From: Phycisphaerae bacterium
GTDB lineage: Bacteria > Planctomycetota > Phycisphaerae > SM23-33
Direction: 5' to 3'
DNA: 64,000 nucleotides
NCBI GenBank assembly: GCA_018335035.1
Contig: JAGXKT010000002.1
Coordinates: forward strand, 62,001 to 126,000
Translations under genes and position numbers: made by a program
The notes under the pieces: generated by a model
Seen by the model: the letters and a program-made list of their open reading frames with translations, nothing else
What the model was told of the DNA's origin: nothing
The model's database searches: none
In this document: positions 1 through 11,000 of the stretch, one piece after another
Layout of the letters: the number at the start of each line of letters is the position of its first letter
Position numbering within the stretch: the stretch's first letter is position 1

Positions 1-129
1 CCGGCGACCGTGACGCTGGAAGCGCCCATGCGCGACGCCGTCGGCAAGCGGCGGGTTCGGACGATTACCCTTGCGCCCGGCTCAGGCGCGGTGCTGATCC
101 GACCGGACCGGGACGAGGCGGGCCCATAG
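1..129 (+). CDS. C-terminal end of an unidentified protein (partial)
   Basis: An open frame enters from the left edge and ends at TAG 127-129, giving the last 42 residues of a protein. The piece holds alternating hydrophobic residues (ITLAPGSGAVLIRP), typical of a beta-rich C-terminal domain, and then a charged tail. This kind of ending is seen in extracellular or glycoside-hydrolase-like proteins, but the fragment is too short to assign. The frame is supported by the usual G/C-rich third positions and by the absence of a competing frame. Confidence 0.5.
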   Translation, partial: PATVTLEAPMRDAVGKRRVRTITLAPGSGAVLIRPDRDEAGP

Positions 130-140
130 GCCCCCGGCGC

Positions 141-323
141 TCAGGCGACCGCGTGGACGTGGAACAGGGCCCCGCATCGCCCGGGCGCGTCGTCATGATC
201 GGCCAGACGCTGACGCAGATGGCGGACGGAATCGAGTTGCGCGTCACGCTGCCGAGCCAACGTTTGGTCGCTGGGCCTGTCCAGTTGGACTGCCATGCCG
301 CTGGATGTGTGGTAGGTTGTCAT
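141..323 (-). CDS. Possible 60-aa hypothetical protein
   Basis: A short frame on the minus strand starts with ATG at 323 and ends at 141. It encodes 60 residues rich in Asp, Arg, Gln and His, with a helical middle (LARQRDAQLDSVRHLRQRL) and a C-terminal Cys-Gly-Ala-Leu-Phe-His-Val-His stretch. It has no membrane segment or known motif. Upstream is only a weak purine-rich stretch (AAGCGAG). It fills the gap between the partial gene and the folate cyclo-ligase and runs opposite to both. The composition is protein-like, but chance cannot be excluded at this GC content. Confidence 0.35.
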   Translation of the reverse strand: MTTYHTSSGMAVQLDRPSDQTLARQRDAQLDSVRHLRQRLADHDDAPGRCGALFHVHAVA

Positions 324-616
324 CGTGTTCACTCGCTTGATGTGGGACCTTGTCAGTGGTGGGGTCCGGTAAGCCGCATCGCCGCGTCTATAGTGTGTAT
401 CGTTCTTCCCGCCGTTCGGCCTTGAGCCCGTTTGCCCCGGCTCGCTGAGGGCCGCTGAGGGCTCGCCCGGCTCGGTCGCGGCATGTTGGCGCCGGGGCGC
501 TGTCGGGGGCATCGCCGCGGGGCTCTGCCCGCCGCGAAAGGTCGTGCTTGCGACCGCGAGCGGTGTTTTCCGCCGGCGTGCTTGCTCCGGCTGGGGCGAC
601 ATGGTTGAATATCCCC
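324..616. other. Intergenic stretch, no assigned gene
   Basis: About 290 bases lie between the small minus-strand frame and the likely start of the folate cyclo-ligase. There is a -10-like TATAGT at 389-394 on the plus strand but no fitting -35. Several GC-rich hairpins can be drawn between about 430 and 580, for example GGTCG/CGACC near 540-556. In other bacteria 6S RNA often lies upstream of this folate gene, but I could not recognise its conserved bubble here. Confidence 0.3.
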
Positions 617-1237
617 GTGAAGGCACGCCTTCGGAAGGACATGCAGCGGATGCTGGCCGGGATGCCGGCTGACGTGGCCGCCGCCAAGAGCCGCACCGCC
701 TGCCGCAACCTGATCGAGCTTGACGCGTTTGACCGCGCCGAGGTCATCATGGTGTACCTGCACATCCCGGACGAGGTCGATACGACGGACGTGGTTCTGG
801 CGGCCTGGCAACACGACAAACGCGTGGTGGTTCCCGCCGTCGATTGGCAGCGCCGCCGGATGCAGCCGGTGGCGTTGCATTCTCTGGCCGAGGAACACCT
901 GCACGAGGATGCCTACGGGCTTCGGACCCCGGCCGGTGCGACGCCGGTCGCACCCGCCAGCGTCGACCTGATCGTCGTGCCGGCGCTGGCGTACGACAGG
1001 CGGGGCAACCGCCTCGGGCGCGGAGCCGGGTTTTACGATCGCTTCCTCGCCTGCACGGACGTGCGCGCCGTCGCCTGCGGGCTGGCCTTCGCCGAGCAGG
1101 TCGTCGCGAGCGTGCCGATTCGCGCGAACGACTGGCCGGTGGACATACTCGTGACGGATACGGACGTGTGGACGGTTCCGTCACCCGGACGCCGCGCCGT
1201 TGCGGGCGCACCCCACCCCGTGGAGAAGGACGCATGA
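617..1237 (+). CDS. fau: 5-formyltetrahydrofolate cyclo-ligase
   Basis: This cytoplasmic enzyme uses ATP to convert 5-formyl-THF to 5,10-methenyl-THF, returning the storage folate to one-carbon metabolism. The family signature lies in the C-terminal half: NRLGRGAGFYDRFL, matching the GxGxGYYDR loop that binds ATP and folate. The N-terminal basic helix (KARLRKDMQRML) is also typical. I chose GTG at 617 because homologues begin at this Lys/Arg-rich helix; an in-frame ATG at 548 would add 23 residues unlike the family. The protein is then 206 aa, a normal length. Its TGA overlaps the ATG of the next gene (ATGA at 1234-1237), so the two are translationally coupled. Family is certain; the start is less so. 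Confidence 0.9.
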   Translation: MKARLRKDMQRMLAGMPADVAAAKSRTACRNLIELDAFDRAEVIMVYLHIPDEVDTTDVVLAAWQHDKRVVVPAVDWQRRRMQPVALHSLAEEHLHEDAYGLRTPAGATPVAPASVDLIVVPALAYDRRGNRLGRGAGFYDRFLACTDVRAVACGLAFAEQVVASVPIRANDWPVDILVTDTDVWTVPSPGRRAVAGAPHPVEKDA

Positions 1238-2316
1238 GACGCAGACAGCGAAGACGGTTGCTCTGGCTGACCGGCTTGGGCCTCGTAGCGGTGGCCGTGG
1301 TGTTGATCGTGACCGTCGTCGACGGTGACGACCCTCCGACCGAGGCCGATGACAACACCACCGAGAATACGGAGCCCAAGGAGCTGGCGCACGTCGACAG
1401 CGGTGGCAGACCGAACGGCCGGGATGATGGCGGCACGACGGAACCGGCGCCGACGCCGTCGCCGACGGTTCCGCCCGCTGATCCGCCGCTGGACGCCGCC
1501 AAGGCGCGCCGGTCCTTCGAGCAGGGCTTGGCGCTGGTCGAGCGTGAGCAGCTCGTCGCGGCGCGGACGCTGCTCTCGGCCGCCGTCTTCTCCGAGCACC
1601 TGTCCGACGATCAGGCCGACGAAGCACGCCGCGTGTTGTGGCGGCTGGCCCAGCAGACGATCTTTTCGCCCCGCGCGTATCGGGATGACCCCTACACGCT
1701 GATGCATCGGTTCGAGCGGGGCGATCGCCTCGCGGACAAGCGCGTCAACGGCAAGACCGTCCCGGGCATCGTCAATGGACAGGACCTGCGCGTCCCGTCG
1801 ACGGCGATTCTGATGGCCAACGGTGTCTCGGCCAAGGAGCTCCAGGCAGGCAAGAGCTACAAGCTCATCCGCGGTCCGTTCCACGTGACGGTTCACAAGG
1901 ACGCGTTCGTCATGGACGTGTTCCTGCAGCGTGCGGGCGAGGATTGGCCGCGGACGTTCATCCGGCGGCTGCCGGTCGGGCTGGGCAAGAACGGCTCGAC
2001 GCCGGTCGGCTCGTGGCTCGTCGACGACAAAAGCCGCCGGGCGACGTGGTACCCGCCGCCGGAGACGAAGCTGCCCAGCCCGATTCGCTATGGCCACCCG
2101 GAATACGCTTTCGGCCGCAAGGGGCTGTGGATCGGCATGAAGGGCATCGACGCCAACACGCGCACTCATGACGGCTATGGCATCCACAGCACGAATGATC
2201 CCGAGAGCATCGGGACGGAAAGCTCACTGGGGTGCATCCGACTGGCCGACGGTGGCATCGAGTTCGTTTACAATGTGCTCTACGAGGGCCACTCGACGGT
2301 CTACATTCGCCCCTAG
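1234..2316 (+). CDS. L,D-transpeptidase (YkuD) with N-terminal anchor and LysM-like domain
   Basis: A 360-aa membrane-anchored murein enzyme that would form 3-3 cross-links or attach proteins to peptidoglycan. An Arg-rich N-terminus is followed by one membrane helix (about residues 9-28), so the rest is periplasmic. Next come a disordered Asp/Glu/Thr/Pro linker (30-90) and a helical TPR-like piece (90-140). A LysM-like segment with PYTLMHRFERGD and LQAGKSYKLI (about 150-215) precedes the catalytic domain (about 220-360). The active site reads IHSTNDPESIGTESSLGCIRL, placing His318 and Cys334 at the family spacing. It overlaps the folate gene by 4 bp. The family assignment is firm; substrate choice is inferred. 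Confidence 0.9.
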   Translation: MRRRQRRRLLWLTGLGLVAVAVVLIVTVVDGDDPPTEADDNTTENTEPKELAHVDSGGRPNGRDDGGTTEPAPTPSPTVPPADPPLDAAKARRSFEQGLALVEREQLVAARTLLSAAVFSEHLSDDQADEARRVLWRLAQQTIFSPRAYRDDPYTLMHRFERGDRLADKRVNGKTVPGIVNGQDLRVPSTAILMANGVSAKELQAGKSYKLIRGPFHVTVHKDAFVMDVFLQRAGEDWPRTFIRRLPVGLGKNGSTPVGSWLVDDKSRRATWYPPPETKLPSPIRYGHPEYAFGRKGLWIGMKGIDANTRTHDGYGIHSTNDPESIGTESSLGCIRLADGGIEFVYNVLYEGHSTVYIRP

Positions 2317-2392
2317 GCCGTCTGCCCCGCGTGAGGGCCTTGGGCGCGGCGACGTTCCCCCGGGGTTTCGTGTTTGGGATTCGTTGCCCAGC

Positions 2393-2422
2393 TTGACCGT
2401 CTGCACGTCCGAATGGGATACT
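2393..2422 (+). promoter_or_regulatory. Candidate sigma70-type promoter for secA
   Basis: TTGACC at 2393-2398 and GATACT at 2417-2422 are separated by 18 bp, about 35 bp before the secA start codon. The -35 matches 5 of 6 consensus bases and the -10 matches 4 of 6. GGTGGA just before the ATG can serve as ribosome binding site. Confidence 0.45.
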
Positions 2423-2455
2423 TGAGCCCCCGCGCCGTCGGCCCGGTGGACCGAT

Positions 2456-5400
2456 ATGTTCGGATTCCTAAGCAAGGCGTTTGTTAAGCTCATCGGCGGG
2501 ACGCGCAACGAGCGGATCACGCGCGCCAAACTGAGCTACGTACGCGAGCGCATCAACCCGCTCGAGCGGGAGATGCGCGCGCTGAGCGACGAGCAGCTCC
2601 GCGCCAAGAGCGACGAGCTGCGCTCCCGCCGCGCCGGCGGCGAAAGCCGGGAGCGGATCAAGCCCGAGGCCTTCGCGCTGATCCGCGAGGCGTCGTGGCG
2701 CGCCCAGAAGCATCGCCATTTCGATGTGCAGCTCGTCGCCGGGTTGATCCTCGACGATGGTTGGATCGCCGAGGAGGCCACCGGTGAGGGCAAGACCATC
2801 GCGTGCTATCCTGCCGTCTACATGGCGGTGCTGGAGGGCATGCACGTCCACGTGGTTACGCCGAACGACTACTTGGTGAAGGTCGGCGCGGAGTTCGCCC
2901 GTCCGGTGTTCGACATGCTGGGCGTGACGGTGGGGTACATCACGTCGGACATGCCCTCGTTCGGCGACGGGGCCGAGCAGCGCCGCCGGGCCTACGCTTG
3001 CGACGTGACGTACGGCATGAACAGCGAGTTCGGCTTCGATTACCTTCGGGACAACATGAAGCTGTCCGTCGCCGACCAGGTCCAGGGCTCGCTGGACTTC
3101 GCCATCGTCGACGAGGTCGACAGCATCCTGATCGACGAGGCCCGCACGCCGCTGATCATCTCCGGCATGAGCCACGGCGAGACCGGGCGGTACAAACAGG
3201 CCGACGACGTCGCCCGCGAGGTCATCCGCCGCAATCGCCCGTGGGAGCAGGCCAACCAGCGGGTCGAGTCGCTCAAACGGCAGGTCAAGGCGCTGGAAGG
3301 CGAGTTGGACAAGGCCGGCAAGGGCGACGAGACGCGCCGCAAGGCGCGACAGCAACTCGACGAGACGCGGCGGAAGTTGGAGGACGCCGAGCGCGACCTC
3401 GCCGAGCGGACCAAGCTCTACGAGGTCGAGCTGGACCGCAAGTCCGTCCACATGACGCACGAGGGCATCGGCGTCGCTCAGGAAATCGCCGGCGTCGGCA
3501 GCTTCTACGTGGGCTCGAACATGGAGTGGCCTCACCTGATGGAACAAGCCCTGTGCGCCCGACTGGTGCGCGAGCGCGACAAGGATTACGTCGTCCAGGA
3601 CGGGCGTGTGGTGATCGTCGACGAGTTCACGGGGCGTCTTCTGGAAGGGCGCGAGTGGGCGGACGGGCTCCACCAAGCAATCGAAGCCAAGGAAAACGTT
3701 CCCATCAAGCAGGAGACGCAGACCGAGGGGACGATCACGTATCAGAACTTCTTCAAGCTCTACACGAAGCTCGCCGGCATGACGGGCACGGCGATGACCG
3801 AAGCGGCGGAATTCGCCAAGTTCTACAAGCTGGACTGCGTTTCGGTGCCGACCAACCGTCCCGTCAATCGCGTCGACCACGACGACCGCATTTACGGCGA
3901 AGTGGAGGGTAAGTACAAGGCGCTCGTCGAGGAGGTGAACCGGGTTTCCAAGCAGGGCCGGCCCGTGCTGGTCGGCACGACCAGTATCGATAAGTCCGAG
4001 AAGATCTCCACCATGCTCCAGCGGACGTACGGCCTCGAGCACGAGGTGCTCAACGGGCGGGTGGAGAACGCCACGCGCGAGAGCTTGATCGTCGCCAAGG
4101 CCGGCCAGCAGAGCCCGCTGAAGCAGGGCTCCGACCAGATGGTCGGCAACGTGACGATCGCGACGAACATGGCCGGGCGGGGCACGGACATCCGCCTCGG
4201 CGAGGGCGTGGTGTATTCCAAGTGTAAAGTGCCGTCGGACGAGCAGTTGCGCGACATGGGCCTGGAGCCGGACCCGCTGTACCCGGCCGGCGTGACGAAA
4301 TGCTGCATCCACTGTGAGCAGTATGACCCGTCCACGAATTGCGCCCACTGCTTTAAGCCGAAGCTGGATTCGGACTTTCCCACGCGGGGGCGGACGGCGT
4401 GCCGGCAGGAGGTGCCCTGCGGGCTGCACATTGTGGGTACGGAGCGTCATGAGGCGCGCCGCATCGACAATCAGCTCCGAGGCCGGGCGGGGCGCCAGGG
4501 CGATCCGGGCTCCAGCCGGTTCTTCGTGTCCATTCGCGACGATCTGATGGCGGTCTTCGCCGGTCCGTGGACGCTGAAGGTGCTCGGCTGGCTGGGGCTC
4601 CAGGGCGATCAGTCCATCGAGCACAAGCGCGTCAGCAAGGGCATCGAGCGCGCCCAGCGCAAGGTCGAGGAGCGCAACTTCGAGACGCGCAAGAACCTGC
4701 TGGAATACGACGAGGTCATGGACTACCAGCGCCGCGAGTACTACGCTCAGCGGCAGCAGGCGCTGGAGGGCCGCGGGCTGGAGCGGCTCGTGCTGGACTT
4801 CGTCCACACGTCGATCAGCGAAGCGGTCGCCACCTACCTCGGGGGCGACTACGCCAAGCGCTGTATGGCCGAGTGGGCCCGCCAGCAGCTTCAGGTGCCC
4901 GTCGAGCCGGAGCAGATCGACGCCGAGACGCTGGACGACCTCGACACCCTCGAGCGGGACCTCCGCGACCGAGCCAAGGATGAGGCCGCGACGACCATCT
5001 CGATCACCCTCGGCGAGTACATGGACGAGGACCTCGACCGCCGCGAGTGGGACCTCAAGGGGCTCAGCAGTTGGGCCATGAGCCGCTTCGGCGTGAACCT
5101 CTCGCAGAACAAGCTGCGGAACATGTCGCCGCCCGACGTGGAGGAGCAGCTCACCGCGGCCGCGCGCGAACGCATCGACGCGATCGACCTCGACCCGATC
5201 GGGACGTACCTCGCCGAGGGCTTCGCCGGCGACGCCCTGGCCGAGTGGGCCAGCGCGCGGTTCGAGATCGACGTGACGGCCGAGCACGTTTCCGGCGAGT
5301 CGCCGGACGTTGAGGCGTGGCTGATCGAGCGGGTGGACGCGGCCTACCGGCGGCGGGAGATCGAGTACCCGGTCGAGTATGCCATGGAGATGACGCTCGG

Positions 5401-6166
5401 CCAGGGCGGGCCCGACAACGTCTATGCCTTCAACAATCTGGCCGAATGGGCGAATCGCAAGTACGACGCGGACCTGAGCGGCGAATCGCTGCGGGCAATG
5501 GACGCCGGGGCGATCCGCCGGCACTTGGTGGAACTCAGCGAGGCGTGGCTGACCGGCGACCGACTGGATACCTGCATTCGCGACAGCGTCGGCGCGTCAC
5601 CGGATCCCGAGCCGGCCGCGCAGTTGGCCGCCGAGCGGTTCGATACGACGCTCGAACCGGACGACTTGGGCGACGACGTGTTCGCGGCGTTGCGGGAGGC
5701 CGGCCGGCGATTCCTGCGGCGCGAGATGACGGAGCTGGAGCGGTTCGTACTGCTCCAAATCCTCGACAGCTCGTGGAAGGACCACCTGCTGGCGATGGAC
5801 CATCTCAAGAGCGGCATCGGCCTTCGGAGCTACGCCGAGCAGGACCCGCGGGTGGCCTACAAGCGCGAGGGCTCGCGCCTGTTCACCGAAATGCTCGAAG
5901 GCGTCCGCGAGAAGGTCGCAGACACGATCTTCAAGGTCCGCCTGACGGCCGAGGCGCGGATGCAGAGCGTCTACCAGGTCTCCAACATGGTCCACGAGCA
6001 GCTCAGCGCGTACGACACGGTCACGCAGCAGATGGACCGCCAGCAGACCGGCGGGCCGACCAAGGCCTCCACCATCGTCCGCGAGCAGCCCAAGGTCGGG
6101 CGAAACGACCCGTGCCCGTGCGGCTCGGGCAAGAAGTACAAGAAATGCTGCGGGAAGAACGCATAG
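2456..6166 (+). CDS. secA: Preprotein translocase ATPase SecA, enlarged form
   Basis: A 1236-aa motor of the Sec pathway, about 330 residues longer than E. coli SecA. Nucleotide-binding domain 1 carries the Walker A TGEGKT (109-114) and the DEVDSILIDEARTPL motif (219-233). A charged coiled coil is inserted at about 262-322. The second motor domain has MAGRGTDI (572-579), then an inserted Cys-rich segment (590-655) with CIHC (617-620) and CAHC (629-632), a likely zinc ribbon, and then RIDNQLRGRAGRQGDPG. Between about 800 and 1085 lie about five copies of a helical unit resembling the native helical-wing motif (WDLKGL at 865-870). The helical scaffold resumes at about 1089, and the protein ends in the SEC-C zinc motif ([13 protein letters not shown]). 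Identity is certain; the insertions are unusual. Confidence 0.97.
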   Translation: MFGFLSKAFVKLIGGTRNERITRAKLSYVRERINPLEREMRALSDEQLRAKSDELRSRRAGGESRERIKPEAFALIREASWRAQKHRHFDVQLVAGLILDDGWIAEEATGEGKTIACYPAVYMAVLEGMHVHVVTPNDYLVKVGAEFARPVFDMLGVTVGYITSDMPSFGDGAEQRRRAYACDVTYGMNSEFGFDYLRDNMKLSVADQVQGSLDFAIVDEVDSILIDEARTPLIISGMSHGETGRYKQADDVAREVIRRNRPWEQANQRVESLKRQVKALEGELDKAGKGDETRRKARQQLDETRRKLEDAERDLAERTKLYEVELDRKSVHMTHEGIGVAQEIAGVGSFYVGSNMEWPHLMEQALCARLVRERDKDYVVQDGRVVIVDEFTGRLLEGREWADGLHQAIEAKENVPIKQETQTEGTITYQNFFKLYTKLAGMTGTAMTEAAEFAKFYKLDCVSVPTNRPVNRVDHDDRIYGEVEGKYKALVEEVNRVSKQGRPVLVGTTSIDKSEKISTMLQRTYGLEHEVLNGRVENATRESLIVAKAGQQSPLKQGSDQMVGNVTIATNMAGRGTDIRLGEGVVYSKCKVPSDEQLRDMGLEPDPLYPAGVTKCCIHCEQYDPSTNCAHCFKPKLDSDFPTRGRTACRQEVPCGLHIVGTERHEARRIDNQLRGRAGRQGDPGSSRFFVSIRDDLMAVFAGPWTLKVLGWLGLQGDQSIEHKRVSKGIERAQRKVEERNFETRKNLLEYDEVMDYQRREYYAQRQQALEGRGLERLVLDFVHTSISEAVATYLGGDYAKRCMAEWARQQLQVPVEPEQIDAETLDDLDTLERDLRDRAKDEAATTISITLGEYMDEDLDRREWDLKGLSSWAMSRFGVNLSQNKLRNMSPPDVEEQLTAAARERIDAIDLDPIGTYLAEGFAGDALAEWASARFEIDVTAEHVSGESPDVEAWLIERVDAAYRRREIEYPVEYAMEMTLGQGGPDNVYAFNNLAEWANRKYDADLSGESLRAMDAGAIRRHLVELSEAWLTGDRLDTCIRDSVGASPDPEPAAQLAAERFDTTLEPDDLGDDVFAALREAGRRFLRREMTELERFVLLQILDSSWKDHLLAMDHLKSGIGLRSYAEQDPRVAYKREGSRLFTEMLEGVREKVADTIFKVRLTAEARMQSVYQVSNMVHEQLSAYDTVTQQMDRQQTGGPTKASTIVREQPKVGRNDPCPCGSGKKYKKCCGKNA

Positions 6167-6243
6167 CTTTCGGCGATCAGCGGTCCCGTTGCTTTGCCGG
6201 CAGCCAACGAGCCGAAAGCTGCATGCGGACAGTTGACCGCTGA
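6165..6243 (+). repeat. Two crossing perfect inverted repeats (pseudoknot topology) between secA and the SEC-C gene
   Basis: AGCTTTCGGC at 6165-6174 pairs perfectly with GCCGAAAGCT at 6211-6220 (10 bp). TCAGCGGTC at 6177-6185 pairs perfectly with GACCGCTGA at 6235-6243 (9 bp). The second pair starts inside the loop of the first and ends beyond it, so the stems cross and would form an H-type pseudoknot in RNA. The first stem overlaps the secA stop codon; the last strand runs into the AAGGA ribosome binding site of the next gene. It may be an RNA control element or a decayed intergenic repeat. Confidence 0.5.
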
Positions 6244-6254
6244 AGGACGCTACC

Positions 6255-6485
6255 ATGGCGCGCGATCGAATTGGTGACAGGTACGGCAAGCGACAGAAAA
6301 AGCGGAAACTCGGCGACCTCGCCCGCGGCGCGCGGAGCATCGACGATATCGAGGCCGAGGAGGAACTGCTCGAGAAGACCGACAAGGTCGACCCCCTCCA
6401 GGCGGACACCGCGCCCGGCCGAAACGACCCCTGCCCGTGCGGCTCGGGAAAGAAGTACAAGAAATGTTGTGGAACAGACGGCTAG
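6255..6485 (+). CDS. Stand-alone SEC-C motif mini-protein
   Basis: A 76-aa protein with a strongly basic N-terminus ([12 protein letters not shown]), an acidic helix ([13 protein letters not shown]) and a C-terminal SEC-C zinc motif, [18 protein letters not shown]. The last part is nearly identical, also in DNA, to the SecA C-terminus 300 bp upstream, so it looks like a local duplication of that end. In SecA this zinc motif binds SecB and ribosomes. A free copy beside secA could bind the same partners, but that is inference. AAGGA at 6243-6247 is a good ribosome binding site for ATG 6255. It follows secA directly and is probably co-transcribed. Confidence 0.85.
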   Translation: MARDRIGDRYGKRQKKRKLGDLARGARSIDDIEAEEELLEKTDKVDPLQADTAPGRNDPCPCGSGKKYKKCCGTDG

Positions 6486-6549
6486 CGGACGGCGATTGCT
6501 CTGAGCTGGCGCCGGCTGGGCAGTTCCATCGCCGCGCGCGGCTCGCGCC

Positions 6550-6555
6550 TATAAT
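6550..6555 (+). promoter_or_regulatory. TATAAT -10 box before the thioredoxin-like gene
   Basis: A perfect TATAAT lies 30 bp before the start codon at 6586. No convincing -35 is present at 16-18 bp; the region is G/C-rich with only TTCCAT at 6524-6529, which is too far. GGGAGAG at 6573-6579 serves as ribosome binding site. Confidence 0.4.
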
Positions 6556-6585
6556 GGGGCAATTGATCGAACAGGGAGAGCAACC

Positions 6586-7167
6586 ATGGCCTTCACACTG
6601 CAGATTGGCGAGACGGCGCCGGACTTCCAACTACCGGGCGTGGACGGAAAGACGTATTCGCTGGCGGACTTCGCCGACGCGAAGCTGCTGGTGGTCGTGT
6701 TCACGTGCAATCACTGCCCGTTCGTGGTCGGCTCGGAGGATCGCATGATCGAGTTGCACAGCGACTATGCCGACAAGGGCGTGGCGATGGTCGGCATCAA
6801 CGCCAACGAGACGGACAACCATCCGACCGACGACTTCGACCACATGGTCGCACGGGCCCGCGAGAAGGGCTTCCCCTGGCCGTACCTGCGCGACGAGAGC
6901 CAGGACGTCGCCCGTGCGTACGGGGCGCTGCGGACACCGCACTACTTCGTCTTCGATGCGGAGCGCACGCTCCGCTACACGGGGCGGATGGACGACAACC
7001 CCCGCGAGCCGGGCAAGGAGACCACCCGCGAACTGCGCGACGCGCTGGACGCGCTGCTGACGCACGAGGCGCCGCCCGTCGCCGCGACGAACCCCATCGG
7101 CTGCAACGTCAAGTGGAAGGGTCAGGACGAGCACTGGATGCCCCCGGAGGCGTGCGACTTGGCCTGA
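6586..7167 (+). CDS. Thioredoxin-like redoxin with CNHC active site
   Basis: A 193-aa protein of the AhpC/TSA-redoxin fold. It has the [16 protein letters not shown] opening, the [11 protein letters not shown] active site with Cys41 and Cys44 (CxxC) on the first helix, and the cis-Pro region TPHYFVFD (about 120-127). Large members of this group with CNHCP are common in Planctomycetota and others and are annotated only as thioredoxin family. The role is probably thiol-disulfide exchange; the substrate is unknown. There is no signal peptide, so it is likely cytoplasmic. A C-terminal Cys in [11 protein letters not shown] is a conserved feature of this subfamily in my recollection. It has its own -10 box and ribosome binding site. 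Confidence 0.85.
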   Translation: MAFTLQIGETAPDFQLPGVDGKTYSLADFADAKLLVVVFTCNHCPFVVGSEDRMIELHSDYADKGVAMVGINANETDNHPTDDFDHMVARAREKGFPWPYLRDESQDVARAYGALRTPHYFVFDAERTLRYTGRMDDNPREPGKETTRELRDALDALLTHEAPPVAATNPIGCNVKWKGQDEHWMPPEACDLA

Positions 7168-7229
7168 AAACCTTCGGGGGCACCTCGGCTTTCGGGGCGC
7201 CGCACGGCACATCGCGGCATCAAAAGCCG

Positions 7230-7258
7230 TTGCACGCGCGGTCGGCATTGTGGACAAT
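7230..7258 (+). promoter_or_regulatory. Candidate nifJ promoter
   Basis: TTGCAC at 7230-7235 and GACAAT at 7253-7258 are 17 bp apart. They would start transcription near 7265, leaving a leader of about 110 nt before the nifJ start at 7374. A palindrome covers the -10 (separate entry). Confidence 0.4.
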
Positions 7259-7262
7259 GCCG
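7243..7262. promoter_or_regulatory. 20-bp palindrome over the nifJ -10 box (possible operator)
   Basis: CGGCATTG at 7243-7250 and CAATGCCG at 7255-7262 form a perfect 8-bp inverted repeat with a 4-bp centre (TGGA). The site covers the candidate -10 box. Its size and symmetry fit binding of a dimeric repressor. The core ATTGTGGACAAT has Rex-like symmetry but is not a Rex consensus. Confidence 0.4.
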
Positions 7263-7373
7263 GGTTCCTGGCGCTGCGCGCGGAGGCGGGAGACACGGTG
7301 GAGCCCGGCCGCCGGCGCCTGGTCCGTAAGCCCCGACGATCCGGCGTTTTCCGCAAACGGAAGGAAGCGACTC

Positions 7374-10934
<3,561 letters not shown>

Positions 10935-10965
10935 GATCGGCCGGTTGTCGCGCGACCGCTTTGAC

Positions 10966-10994
10966 AAGCCCCCGGACGAGGTCCGGGGGCTTTT
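10966..10994 (+). terminator. Rho-independent terminator after nifJ
   Basis: AAGCCCCCGGAC (10966-10977) and GTCCGGGGGCTT (10981-10992) form a perfect 12-bp stem with a GAG loop, followed by TTTTC. It lies between two convergent genes and, by symmetry, may stop transcription from both sides. Confidence 0.85.
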
Positions 10995-11000
10995 CGCGCG

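Noticed and set aside
324-616. Possible 6S RNA upstream of the folate cyclo-ligase gene
   Set aside because: The location fits, but I could not draw the long stem with central bubble and no good promoter is present.
2468-5524. Very long open frame antisense to secA
   Set aside because: High GC produces long antisense frames; secA on the plus strand has all motifs and the antisense protein has no recognisable domain.
6705-7373. Longer N-terminus for the pyruvate:ferredoxin oxidoreductase
   Set aside because: The extra part overlaps the thioredoxin-like gene in another frame and is low complexity; ATG 7374 has a good ribosome binding site and starts at the conserved region.
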